Assembly (NCBI GenBank): GCA_933228895.1
Contig: OW121846.1
Span: 112,671,054-112,735,053 of the forward strand
Direction of reading: 5' to 3'
DNA length: 64,000 nt
Source: Platycnemis pennipes
Lineage: Eukaryota > Arthropoda > Insecta > Odonata > Platycnemididae
Shown: piece after piece, positions 49,202-59,973 of the stretch
Position numbering within the stretch: position 1 is the stretch's first letter
How the letters are laid out: every line of letters starts with the position of its first letter
Translations under genes and position numbers: made by a program
The notes under the pieces: generated by a model
Databases searched by the model: none
Seen by the model: the letters and a program-made list of their open reading frames with translations, nothing else
Told to the model about the DNA's origin: nothing

Positions 49202-51700
49202 AGACTATTTTACACGGTCATTGATACTGTGCAGGATGCTGTGAGAACAATTGCACAAGAAATATTTCACCGTGTAAAGCAATGACTTTTGAGGAGAGAG
49301 CACCACTGTGTGAATGAGCAAATAAGAACATGTTCTAATCTGATACATGCATTTGCGCAAGTTTTAAGTTTATTTCTCTTACTAGATGGTACAGATGTAG
49401 CAGCAATGAACTGCCAGGGGAATTCTAGCAATTAAATAGGTTGTTGACGATTGAGTTGGGTGTTTTTGTTTGCACCCAACTCCTTAGGTAGTGAATAAAG
49501 TGCAATAATGATAAGCTGGGTGATTAATCATGTGGAAGCTTAAATTTCATTTGTAAAGGAAGAACTCATTACCTTGGCCCACAGCCGTTCGTGCATTGTG
49601 CAAATTTTGGGCTAAGTATACAGAACTAGGGTCTCCACTACTATGTTTAGACTATGGCTTAAAGCATATTTTAAAGTGGTAATTTATAGAGCGCGGAAAA
49701 AAAGTCTTTTGACTTTTTGTAAAAGTGGGACTTTTGTGGTTTTAAATACAAATCTTCACCAATCTCATCAAATAAAACAGTTTTTAATGACTTTCTTAAG
49801 AGACTTTTTGGGACTTTTTTGGCGTGATGGGACTTTTCTGATTAAAAGAGACTTTTATGGGCCTTTTTATTTAAACCGCATGCCTAAGTTAATATTTGGC
49901 TGTTGTGATCACATTTGTTCCACTGTGTGTTGGACGCATCTGTGTTTTTCATGCGGTGCTACACGGAGCAGAGATGTACTGTAAAATGTAGGCTCCTAAC
50001 AATTGTTAATGCGAAATTTTAATAATAGCTCTGGAAACTGCAATGAATTCTTTCTATTGCTCCACCGTTCATGAAATAATCACACTCACTCAGTGCTTCA
50101 ACCCGAAGGTTGGTTTGGATAGGTGAGGGTAAAGTTCACCCCATACTTATCCATTTGCATGTCAAATTCACATATGGTTCCTTTCCCTGGGCCACCTCGC
50201 ACTTTGAGTTTTTTTTGCTGAGGGTGTCCAAAGACTTCACAAAGAGATAGATTGATCTAAAAGAATGCATTGATCTAATTATGAACCAGTTTATTTGAGC
50301 CCGGATGGTCTGCTGACAAGCCGACAGCGCTACACTGTATGCTAGCACTCCGCTTTTGTTTAGGAGATTAGTGGAAAAATGATACAATTATATGTAAGAT
50401 CATCTAGAATTTCCGACGAGGTGAACGCGTCACATTGTGTGCAGATGATCATTAAATGAGCCTACATTGTAGCGAGGCAAGCAGGACGTAGATGAACCTG
50501 GACCCTCGGCTGCGATCAAGCGGAGAAGAAGATTTTAAAATTATCGTGAAAAACAAGAGAAAAAGGACCTCAGCTTCTCCGAAAATAGGGGTCCTGACCT
50601 GTACAATGGACAACAAATAAGTACTTTTTTCTCATTTTCGGTATTTCTTGAGCAGAAAACTATGTTTTGAACTATTAAATCATGTTTCAACTGCCTTATA
50701 ACATTATTGATCCTATGTAAAAACTTGTTTTGTATTGTATATTATATAATTTTCCCCTTTAAATTTTAGGTTTCCAAGGTTTTACAATGGAGTGTACTTC
50801 CACCCTCTTTGTCATCTAATGCCTTTTTAGTAAGAGGTAGGGTGCTGGGGACTTCCAGATATTGAAATAGAGGAACAATGAGATGGGAGGGTGAGTTTCG
50901 AAGAAAATGAACCATAGGGAGACGGGAGAGCGACTATAAACGACGTGAGTTGTTAAGCGGGGTTGCATAACTTGGAGCATACAGCCCCACGACGCCGAGG
51001 CGCATGTTTCAGGGCGCACTGGCGCCCTGAACCCTGTTCGTCCTATGTCAAAATGTTAGAATACCTTTTTTGTTGCTTATATTGTCTACTTTCCGATTAT
51101 TTGATAAGTTTTTCCCAAAATCAAAACTAAACGCTATAAAAACTAAAAAAGTGATTTTTTGAGTGTTATTTTCAAAATTTGGGGGGGTTGTGGGGTGAAT
51201 TTTTGGTGGAAAGTTAGAAATTCGGATTCAGCAACCCAAAAAGCATAGGATAAATCAATTTCCAGAACTACCTCTAATTTTTCCAAGTAAAATCCCCTAA
51301 TGCCTGGACTAGCATCTCTAGGCTCTTTTCTCCAACAATTCAGTTATATTCAGCAACTTTCTCACGGAAATAACTCAGACTTTTGAGAGACTTTTCAAAA
51401 ATATTGGTGACTTTTTAGGCGACTTTTTTTGCAAAATTGAAGACTTTTTTCCCGCGCTCTAGTAATTTACCACATCGTTCACGTCCAGTTAATGGCTACT
51501 TAACAGATCTTGACGTTATGCCATATATTGATGGTATTACCGCTACTGAATGGTATATTGTCACTGACATAATGCACCGACAACTGCACAGTGTAAAGCT
51601 GTCGAGCAACCATCCTCGCAATTCTCTACATCATGGACTTTCACAGACGACTGCTCAAACGGAAGCAACATCAACTTTTCGATGACCATGTAAAATGGCC
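49202..51700. mobile_element. MITE inserted in copia (TTAA flanks), itself hosting a hAT element
   Basis: Imperfect inverted ends (C)YATTTTACA(C/T)GGTCAT(T/C)GA lie at about 49205-49225 and 51680-51697. TTAA stands on both sides (49198-49201 and 51701-51704). The sub-ends repeat GCAC(A/C)GTGTAAAG-like words (49270, 51590). Without the nested 1,775-bp element it is only about 0.72 kb and non-coding. Removing it brings the two copia parts together. Confidence 0.7.
49687..51461. mobile_element. Non-autonomous hAT element with GACTTTT arrays
   Basis: TAGAGCGCGGAAAAAAAGTC at 49687 and, inverted, TAGAGCGCGGGAAAAAAGTC ending at 51461 are the TIRs. The perfect 8-bp duplication GTAATTTA is at 49679-49686 and 51462-51469. 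The subterminal regions carry about six GACTTTT words on the left (49711-49860) and about five on the right (51380-51450), all in the same orientation. No transposase is recognisable in 1,775 bp. Confidence 0.92.
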
Positions 51701-52414
51701 TTAAGATGTTAAACTGTAACCCTATTTCAACTCCAATAAAAGTAGGTTTGAATAATATACCGAAAGGTGACACAAGGAATCAACCAAATGAACCTTACCA
51801 AATGTTGATATAGTAGTTTGATGCATGCAAACAATCGTTACACCATGGAGCACTGGGAGTGTGCAAAAAGGGTTCTTCATTACCTAAAAGGAACCATGAA
51901 TTATAATATTGTGTACAGAAAGGTAAACCACTTCAAGGTGATGTTGATACTGACTTGGCTAGAGACGAAGAAGACAGTGTTTTGTTCTGGTTATGCGACA
52001 AAGTTTGGATAAGGTAAAGTAGCTTGGGTACATCAACTGCAGAAGCTATGTATGCCAGTCTTGAGTTGTGTACAAAAAAGGCTATTACAATGACTACAAC
52101 ATTATAAAACTTGTGCCAAACTAGGTATAAGACTCTTCTATATAGCACAGAGTAGAGTGCTGTGGATAAATTAAACGATAAACTTGTTTTGTGAAATAAT
52201 AATCAATCATCTGTGAAGAATGCAAATATTGAGGGGATAAAGGAAAGGTTCAAACATACAGTCAAAGTATCACTTTGTGAAAAGAGCTGTCCAGGATGGA
52301 AAACTAATTGTTGAAAATTGCTCATTGTTATGGTAGCTGATGTGTTAACAAAAGGTCCAGTATAAGTTAAACACTACAAGGGCATACTGAAACTGAAACT
52401 ATATTAAGTAAGGG
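51701..52414 (+). pseudogene. Ty1/copia RT end and RNase H, second part
   Basis: In broken frames the plus strand reads KMLNCNPISTPIKVGL, KGDTRNQPNEPYQML, CAKRVLHYLKGTMNYNIVYR, STAEAMYASLELC, NNNQSSVKNANIEG and VMVADVLTKG, ending HYKGILK. This is the thumb and RNase H of copia polyproteins (NP.STP, YR…, STAEAEY…, DNQSA…, ADVLTK). The purine-rich AAGTAAGGG followed by TGTTGCATACTG at 52415 looks like the polypurine tract and start of the 3' LTR. Confidence 0.88.
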
Positions 52415-52554
52415 TGTTGCATACTGTATTCTAGTTTTTTTTTAAATTATTTGCCCACTCTACCACCTACTGTCATATATTTGTACTGTTAGTTGAAATA
52501 AAAGAGAGATGCGCTTCTGGTCTCCTCCTTGCCTGGATATGGACGTGTTCTCAG

Positions 52555-52790
52555 TACTAAATGCCATTATATCTACCGCCTGATCTTAAAAATCCCAAAA
52601 GATTATGCATCATAAAACCTATATAATATTATTTGTGTACGTTGATTTGCTCCTAGCAAGTATAATCAAAATATTTCAAGAGAATGTTACTCTTATCAAG
52701 AGTATACCTCTCCTTTGATTTTGATGTGATTAGTGTAAGGCTTAAAAAATCAAGTGGGAGTGTTGTATATCCTATTATGTTATATACTAT
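52555..52790 (+). pseudogene. Second copia-like fragment with PPT/LTR-like junction
   Basis: The plus strand reads LPPDLKNPKRLCIIKP and, downstream, LFVYVDLLLASIIKIF, a copia RT core with one Asp of YVDD deleted. It is followed by AAATCAAGTGGGAG|TGTTG at 52747-52765, typical of a copia polypurine tract and LTR start. The two RT pieces are much closer than in an intact element, so a large internal deletion has occurred. The LTR length is not determined. Confidence 0.55.
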
Positions 52791-53063
52791 GAGTTTCAAT
52801 TAGCAGAATACACAGGTGTGTTTTCATTTGTCTCGCTGGTTAGTGCCCCTCCATGCTTAAGCTGTATAACTATGTCAGCATCATAAAACATGTTGTGCAA
52901 ACCAGACTCAATCTGTTCTTCTCACCCACAGAAAATTCCCACTGCAGTGAATTTCCAGGACTAGAAACAACATTAACCATTGATAATTTTTCTCTAACCC
53001 TGCAACTCATAACACCAAATCATTCATGCCTTCAGTCTCCATACTATGGGAATGGAAGAATAC

Positions 53064-53393
53064 CTTATTCTGAGTGATGAAAGGAAGGTAACAACTTCAG
53101 TGGCTCCAATCCATTTTCTTGTGTTGTACAATTTTCCTCCTAATTGGTCACAGCCTTGTACATCAAAACCTTGTCTCCATGCCCACTCAACATGCTGCTG
53201 GAGCCGAGAAATGGATGGCATCGCACTTCGACTCACGGTAAGCAAGCCACCATGAGAACCAGAAGAACCCCAACCCCGAGAGGCACCAGGCCCACTCATG
53301 CCGAAAATATCTCCTCCCATGAGCGACGGCTTGTAGAGCTGCTCATTGTAACCAGTGTGATGAAGAACAGACGAGACCATCATCTGCATGTTT
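53064..53393 (-). CDS. ZUP1: ZUP1-like exon (first in window), C78 domain
   Basis: The acceptor is a T-rich tract ending in AG at 53395-53394. The donor is AG|GTATTC at 53064/53063. The 330-bp exon begins inside the Arg codon of the family's CGYRN motif, reading NMQMMVSSVL, so the catalytic Cys lies in the exon just upstream, outside what I could locate. It continues with RLQQHVEWAWRQGFD, then QLGGKLYNTRKW and IGATEVVTFLSSLRI, which follow the ZUP1 order (…AWKEGFD…WIGACEV…SLRVKC). An insertion of about 25 residues rich in Gly and Ser (GGDIFGMSGPG onwards) sits between LYKPSLM and AMPSISR. I believe it is absent from vertebrate ZUP1; it is probably a surface loop. Confidence 0.92.
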
Positions 53394-54404
53394 CTAAAAA
53401 TAAAAAAATACAATCATTACGAACAGAAATGGCCATATGAATTACACATTTTGAAATGGGCATGCAGCAACCACTAATGATTACCCATCATCATATCTGA
53501 GAAAAAACCTTTTCACATCAAGGAAATAGTGATGGTAAGTTACATGTGCTTCCAAACACATACACACTAAAAGGCCAATTAAATGCATGTTTAAAAAGTG
53601 CTAAGATCACAGGTACTACAAACTTCGAAAGCAACATCCACCACATCTGTACAACGTAATGAAGAGCGAGGATATCACTACACTAAAATATATACATAAT
53701 AAATGTGCAAAGCTTCCACACTTCGACCCCATTTGATGCACAATAATATTTAGATTGTTAGCAGCATACTTGAAGGTGGGTGTGGCAATCAGCTAGACAA
53801 AATCAAGAAGGGAGCCGTGGTGAAAGAGCATGAACAGATAAGGGAGGGGGAACATTTTGTGACACATGGTCACACCACAGCCTTGCAAACTCTTTCAGCC
53901 TTTGACCAAAATCTCATGCGGAATGTGATAAGGAAGACAAGATCTGTTTTTATAAGAAACTAAGGTAAATCCCCTTCAAGACCTGGAGAGAAGCACCAAC
54001 AAAAATAATTTGATAGATTCCATTGAGCAGTGAAATAAAATTGATGTCAATAAAAATTTACAGTGAGCATCAGGGGATGAGGATTTTACAATATTGTGAT
54101 GATTTTAATGAGCAGATTGACCGTATACTTTCAACAAATGCAAAACAATTGACCAAGCATTTCCAACAAAACAATTTATTTAGGATTTATACTCCAAATA
54201 AAATATTCTGGTGGTAAAATAGCCTCCCAATTGGATCACTGTGTACATAGAAGGAGAATGATTGGTCAAGTTCTGAAATGAGAAGAAAATGGTAATAGCC
54301 AACACACTCTCTGAGCAACTTATGCAAAGAAAATGCACATGAAAGATACCAGGGGATAAGAGCCAGATACCAGATTGACTATTACTAGTCTGACAGAAAG
54401 ACAA
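53394..54404. other. Intron upstream of the first ZUP1 exon, nothing recognised
   Basis: AT-rich sequence. No exon encoding the ZUP1 catalytic Cys motif (GWGCGYR) was found on the minus strand. Confidence 0.45.
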
Positions 54405-55740
54405 GAAACACGTGAGGCTGTGCAAGAGCTACTATGGAGCAGATATTAAAAGTGACCACCAACCGGCACAACTCTCTGGCACAAGAATCATCAATTATAA
54501 AGATGACAGTGAAAACTTAAACGTCCAGAGAAACAGATGTCATTGGATTTATACTTCACCAATAGCTTCAGTTATGACAAATATGCTCTACTTAAGATGT
54601 ATCACCTATTTTAAATGATAACTTGCCAGAAAAGTCAGTAAAAGCCAAACTAATTTCAAGGGAGAAAGAAGAATAAACATTTTTTTAGAATAAAAAAACT
54701 CATTCTAACAAAATTGGATTGTATAAACTGCCAATTTTTCAGTCTGATGTACTTCATAACATTGAATTTCTACTGCAGCTTATTGCATGATGAACAGTTT
54801 CTAGTCTCAGAGCCCAAGGCTCAACACACAACATAATGTTACTCCCTTGGATTGGATATTGGATTGGAATTGGATTGGATGATTGGAAAGTGGATATAAG
54901 CAAGGACCTTATTCATTCACATGGCGGAGAGTATGGATATATCCTCCAACTCTAAATTTGAACTACATTGTGTTCCCCACCATAAGAGAGGAGGGGAATA
55001 ATTTATTCCCCACTACAGGGGCTAGAGTTGTGAGACTAAGTCCAAATTCTTGCAAGAGAACATGAAATAACACAATTGCTAACCTACTGTATCAATGGCA
55101 CTGTCTGGCTGAAAAATATCATTGCTATACATAACCTAGTTTCTTTGGAAACAGCTTGTAGAGTCTAAGAGGTTGACCGAATGGCTAATGTTACAGAGCC
55201 TGGAATCAAGAACTTCATCATTGTACCTCTATTTTAAAGCTTTTTCAAATTAATCAAATATAGACATGGAGTATGAGTCACGTTAAATGTTCAGCTACAA
55301 GCCAAGAAGCTAGAAACAAGTGGAATCATTCACTTACCTTGGAAGCAATCTCACATGAGATGGAAGAATAAGGTGATGGACATGAATCGTAGAATAGCTA
55401 AAGCTAAGAAATTCATGATTAAAAGACCACTACTCTACTCAAGGAGGGCACACGTAGTGATATGGAAGCAGTATGTGAAAACCTTTTGAGTAGAGTGTAA
55501 CACTCAATGAGTCAGAGCCATGGGCAACTGGAAAAGCTGTTCAGATAAGAACACAAGCCTAGGAGATCTAATGCTGAGGTAGGATGCTGAAGACTAAATA
55601 GATGAAACTAACAATGAAGAAGGGTAAAGAAGAGCAGAGGAGGAAAGGTCACCAACCAGTACGAGTATAGTACAACTGAGAAGAACAAGGTGGATTAGAC
55701 ACTGGGACAATGACACGACCCTATAATATGTAGGGATGTT
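54405..55740 (+). mobile_element. RTE-like LINE remnants (endonuclease and RT C-terminus, internally deleted)
   Basis: At 54405-54475 the plus strand reads LCKSYYGADIKSDHQ, the SDH motif of an AP-type endonuclease also present in the LINE at 27.4 kb. From about 55315 to 55730 it reads, across stops, FTYLGSNL-like sequence, then IAKAKKFMIKRPLLYSRRAH, a broken GW-LR block and QLRRTRWIRHW. This is the usual C-terminal region after the RT palm in RTE/BovB-type elements. Most of the RT between these points is missing. The two parts may be one internally deleted copy or two fragments. Confidence 0.55.
54846..54890. repeat. ATTGG microsatellite-like tract
   Basis: About seven copies of (G)ATTGG(A) with small interruptions. 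Confidence 0.8.
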
Positions 55741-56241
55741 AGAAATTCCATCAGAAAAAAACTTCTACTGACTAATCCATATGTATTTTACAAATTTTTC
55801 CCTAAGCTATCACCAATTAATTTAAATGAAGATCAAAATATGTGACTGTACAAAGAAATTTTGCATCGTTTCAATGATATAACACTACAATATTGACAAA
55901 AAGTACAAGAATCCCACATTATAGACAACATAAAAACATAATCATTACATATGAGCATAAATCATAACAATACAAAATGAAAATACTGAAATTAGAATAT
56001 TTGATAGAAATTATGGAGGTTTGTTTCATCAACTGTGCTACAGTCCCCGCACCACCAGCTTGGTTAGGTTATATGTAAATGATCTCCAACATTCCGATAT
56101 CTTGCAATGTTGTTCAATGGCAAAGCCCTGGCTGCTACTTTCTGTTTCAAACTTCAGCACATGGCTAGCATAAGCCTTTGGCCTTAGTGAAAAATTGCCT
56201 ATCATTTACGAAGCAAGCTACCACTTAAACACAATGTTTTA
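55741..56241. other. Non-coding AT-rich stretch
   Basis: No recognisable element or gene. Confidence 0.4.
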
Positions 56242-56325
56242 CAATAGAAGCTCTATCTAACGAGAGCTCTTGGGAGACGAAAAATCACTCACTATAGAGA
56301 ACTCTTCTCATCACCGAAGATGTTT
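56242..56325. mobile_element. End fragment of the CAGTGGAAGC pogo-like family
   Basis: TA plus CAATAGAAGCTCTATCTAAC at 56242, then GAGAGCTCTTGGGA and AAATCACTCACTATAGAGAA, aligns with the ends at 25541 and 45810. The partner end was not found. Confidence 0.55.
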
Positions 56326-57834
56326 AAATAATAATTCTACAGGCAATTCCTATGAATTTAAAGCTACTTAAGCCAGTATTGTGGGTGTTTTGGGTTGACG
56401 GCCTATTGATTCCATTAACCCATTAATACCCACATGTTATTTTTGTTCAAATATTTGCATAAAGATTTGCGACATAGGTCAGTTGGGCCTTAGAAACACA
56501 AGAAAAATGTTTTAAAATTCCACCTATTGCCAATTAGTAAGGATCCAGGGAAATCGCTTTATTGTCATAATGCGACATTACACAAAAATGAGGCCATAAA
56601 ATGACAAAACACAAATTCATTACAATTCGGACGAAGTATCGAAAAAATTACACATTTTTATCGCATTTGAAGGTGGTCCAAACTTTACATAATATACGCA
56701 CTAAAATCATTGTACGTCTATTAAACCAAACATAACCTGATGCTTTTCGAAAATAACAAACGACGAAGATACGAGTCTGTTTATGGGTTTCGCCACATAA
56801 TTTATGGTGGAAAGACAACAGTTTTAACAAATGGAATTACGGCTAAACTCTTGTCTTTTCACGACAAATAGCACAACGAAACTAGTCACCGCTAGTCACG
56901 ATTTAAATCAAAGAAAGCTCATAAACATCGTCGATGGTTGCCACTCGATACAAGCTACGCTTACTCTCGTTAAATTCATCATTAATTTATATGAGGTCAC
57001 ACAATGTGCCTCTTCTCCCATATCGTACTTTCGCAAATAGCAAATGAATTTTGTCAGAATTACTGAGAACTAATTCCCCTACACTGTAATCACTAAGAGC
57101 TATTACTGCTATTTTCCATCGAGACATTGTCGAGAATATGCTGAGATGCCCGAGTTTGAGATGATACACCTTCCGAAAGAGGAAACCGATATTGATGCAG
57201 TAAAATGCATTTTATAGAATGTTCATTTCTACATTTATTTATGCAAATAACTCTTTGTCACCTTGGATAAATATTTGCAAAATTTTATTTGGATTAGAAC
57301 GGTTTTCGTGACTTAAATTTCGTTGACCAAGAATTGCATGCTTTTAATTCTGAAGGCTGTCCTCATGTTACATTGAAATTTCAGCTAAATAAAGAAAATG
57401 AAGAATTTTTATTTATTTAAAATATTCAAAAGTTATTATGAAATTTGTAAAACCTTACTATGAAACTGTTTACTTGACTGAAGCTGAGGTGGAACCACTG
57501 CAGTCGCAAGTTTTTCAGCATGAAAAGTATAGAGGAGAGAAATAATAATTGCCAGTATTAACTAACTTGGTTTTATCTTTTGAAAGAGAGAGCTGCTCAA
57601 ACTGATATACTTTACTCACAGACCTTTACAGAATTGTGTGTGAATGACACGTATTATGTTTACCTGGTCATAGTAATTCCACAGTTCATTTCATCAGATC
57701 TGAGGTTAATATTTCCAACTTGAATCTTTAATGTAAATTTTCAATTTACTTGAACTTTGACACTAGTTTGTGGTTGATTCACATCTGGCAAGAACTTGAA
57801 GGTGTATTAAAGCTTTCGGTTCACTTATTAACGC
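56326..57834. other. Unassigned sequence
   Basis: Short ORFs at 56648-57169 on both strands show no family resemblance. No transposon ends were recognised. Confidence 0.35.
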
Positions 57835-58068
57835 TATTGGTAGTAAAGTTTTTTTTATAATTTGACATTTTAAAACTAGAATTAAATTATTTTTAATTAA
57901 GTTTTAGCATTTTATTTCACCTCGCAACAAATAAATTAATTACAGCAGAATAACATATGAATTTCAATTCTAGTATGCATTCGTTGTATTCGAAATTCCA
58001 GATATTCAAATATTTGAGTCATGATTTAATATTCGAATTCGAGAAATCTGCTATTCAGCCCATCTGTA
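57835..58068. mobile_element. TAGGGATGG-type hAT MITE fragment with ATTCGAATTC motif (copy 2)
   Basis: It is homologous to 13680-13869 in the same orientation and ends in CAGCCCATCTGTA at 58068, next to AATATTCGAATTCGAGAAAT. The left end is unresolved. Confidence 0.55.
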
Positions 58069-58999
58069 GTTGATACACCTCTTAACCAGGATGCTTTGAA
58101 GAAAATTCTGGCAATTCCTTTTGTTGATCGAGCACCTATCTTGGCACTCCGAGAACGTTATGCTATATTAAGGAAAACTGTTCAAGATGTGCTGGTGAAT
58201 GCGAAAAACACAGGCATAGACATTATGGCAATCCTCTGAACGAATGAAAGAAGACAACCCAGTGTTTGCTAAATTTGCAAAGTAATCATTGTGGATACCC
58301 TGAAACCAAGTGGACAATGAGAGGTCATTCTCTCAGTATTCCATTTTAGTCAGTGAACGTTGACATCGATTGAAACCACGAAATGGTGTGAATTTAACAA
58401 TGCATGCATTCAAGTAACTAAGGCACTTAGGCTCTACATATGATGGTAATCTTAATTAAATGAACTTTTATTCACTATTAATGTTAAGAAATACCAAGAC
58501 AAGTAAAAAAAGCAAACACGGTATCAGTTGTTTAGTCAAGCTGTCAATTAGTGTACACTCAAAATGAGCTGTTCTTAACAGTTTTAATTTGTAGCTACTT
58601 ATATTTAAGTACAATGACGAAGTGTGACGTTCATATCTTACGAATTATTTGTGCCCTTGGAAGGTACAGTAAAAAGATTGTAACTTTTTGTTTTTTGCAA
58701 TCTTATTTGTACCAGAAAGAACAAAACTAGGCATAAAACTATATTACGCTAATTTTGAGATTCTTAAAACTAATTTTGAATTTATATAAAACTATTTTCC
58801 TGGACCTCTACCAATTAGGCATAATTGCCCTGTGCCAGATGGTGATGCTGGACCCTTACAACATGGGTGATGAAATGTATGACTCGTCTTTCTCAATCTC
58901 TGATACATATATATACTAGGAACTGGTTTCTTATAAATAGATAAATAAATAATAAACAAATGAATTTTCATTTATGTTCATTTATTAAAAAAACATATA
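58069..58999. other. Unassigned sequence, possible old coding remnant at 58.07-58.25 kb
   Basis: The plus strand at about 58075-58240 reads in pieces VDTPLNQDALKKILAIPFVD and APILALRERYAILRKTVQDV. This looks protein-like (it may be a transposon gene) but is not recognised. The rest is AT-rich. Confidence 0.25.
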
Positions 59000-59457
59000 T
59001 TTAGAAAAGGATATGTCAAACTTTTTACATTTTAGAATGAAAATACACAAAAGAGTCAACACAAAGCCCTGTTTTACACTTTTCCACATGGTTTTCACTT
59101 GAGATTGGCAGTTGGCCATAGCACATCTCTTTCTCTTTTTATCTAGTGTTGGTGACCTAAGGGTCCCTGCTGTCACACCTTACATCACCAAGAACTCCGT
59201 GATGACTATATGAACCTTCCAGAAGGCCCAAGGATTTTTCCGAGAAACACCATATTTGTGAGGTAGTATGTTTCTGCTATTACACGCCCGAAATCTAGTT
59301 GCAACGCTTTTTGTTTTTTGGTGAGAACCCAGTAATTTTGAATGACAGCACCAATCATCCCAAGAGAAAATCCCATACCACTATTTATTATTGCATATAT
59401 TGATACGGTAAGCATTGATATTTTGGTCCATACAGTCCATTCCTCCCATGGCTTAAT
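59000..59457 (-). pseudogene. MPV17-like (MPV17L2-type) pseudogene fragment
   Basis: The minus strand from 59457 reads INSGMGFSLGMIGAVIQNYW, then VLTKKQKALQLDFGRV and KILGPSGRF, followed by a stop. This resembles the first half of MPV17/PXMP2-family channel proteins (TN.G…GD.IQQ.YE…DF.R…G…GP..HYWY). The conserved Gly-Asp of GD.IQ is lost, the HYWY block is lost or shifted, and stops follow at 59206 and later. A weaker continuation resembling the family's VADW.VWP block (LCVDSFVYFHS) appears near 59050. No introns are visible, which fits a processed or badly decayed copy. The assignment rests on memory of the family and is tentative. Confidence 0.38.
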
Positions 59458-59932
59458 TCATCAGCATTAGTCAGCAATTCTGAGATTGGTTTGATGCAGC
59501 TCTCCACTGAATTCTTCCATCAGCTTACCTCTTTATATTTATGAATTTCTTTTCTTTCACATCCATCATCACTTGTTCTATATATTTCATACGAGGCCTT
59601 CCTTTGCTGTTCTTCCCATTCACTTGTCCTTCAACAATTGTCTTCATCAGGCATCATGTCTCATGATGTGGCCGATCAAGTTGTAGCCTTCTTCTTAGGG
59701 TATTCAGAAGACTTCTCTTTTTTCCCACTCATCTTAGGACTTCATTACTTACTCGGTCGATCCATTTCATCTTCATCATTCTTCTATAGCAATATAACAT
59801 GCCTTTATTATATCGGTGAATCATCAAAGGCTGTGCAGCAGTCACATTCTTTTGTTTTGAGAAATATCTTTTCACTGGCACAGATGGATTTACACCAAGT
59901 GTGGTGGATCTGATGGTTACTATGTACTCCAC
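59458..59932 (-). mobile_element. RTE-like LINE, 3' end fragment
   Basis: Reading the minus strand, this is the C-terminal end of the reverse-transcriptase ORF of the same type of element as at 27.4-29.9 kb. It contains YRRMMKMKWIDRVSNEVLRR, a basic NLIGHIMRHD block and GELHQTN, ending in a short GATGAT-type tail at about 59460. Stops and frameshifts are frequent. The 5' part is missing, as is usual for 5'-truncated LINE insertions. Its 3' tail abuts the MPV17-like fragment on the same strand. Confidence 0.7.
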
Positions 59933-59973
59933 TGTCTTTCACCGGACAAATATTACACAGTCATTCCACTCTA

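Larger units (their letters stand above)
18245..53393 (-). other. ZUP1: ZUP1/ZUFSP-like deubiquitinase gene, 3' part (4 exons, 3 large introns)
   Basis: Four minus-strand exons splice in frame into the C-terminal half of a ZUP1 (ZUFSP) homologue, peptidase family C78. In known members this is a cysteine deubiquitinase specific for K63-linked ubiquitin chains that acts in the nucleus in genome maintenance. Junction phases all agree: the Arg codon AG|G joins exons 1-2, the Gly codon G|GT joins exons 2-3, and exons 3-4 join in phase 0. Introns are about 13.7, 8.35 and 12.3 kb and are filled with transposons. The His (GHSRT) and Asp (LVFDPS) of the C78 catalytic site are present. The catalytic Cys belongs to the preceding exon, which I did not find up to position 64000. 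UFSP1/2 share the fold, but the TRKWIGATEVV and GHSRT contexts match ZUP1 better. No coding damage was seen, so the gene is probably active. Confidence 0.9.
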
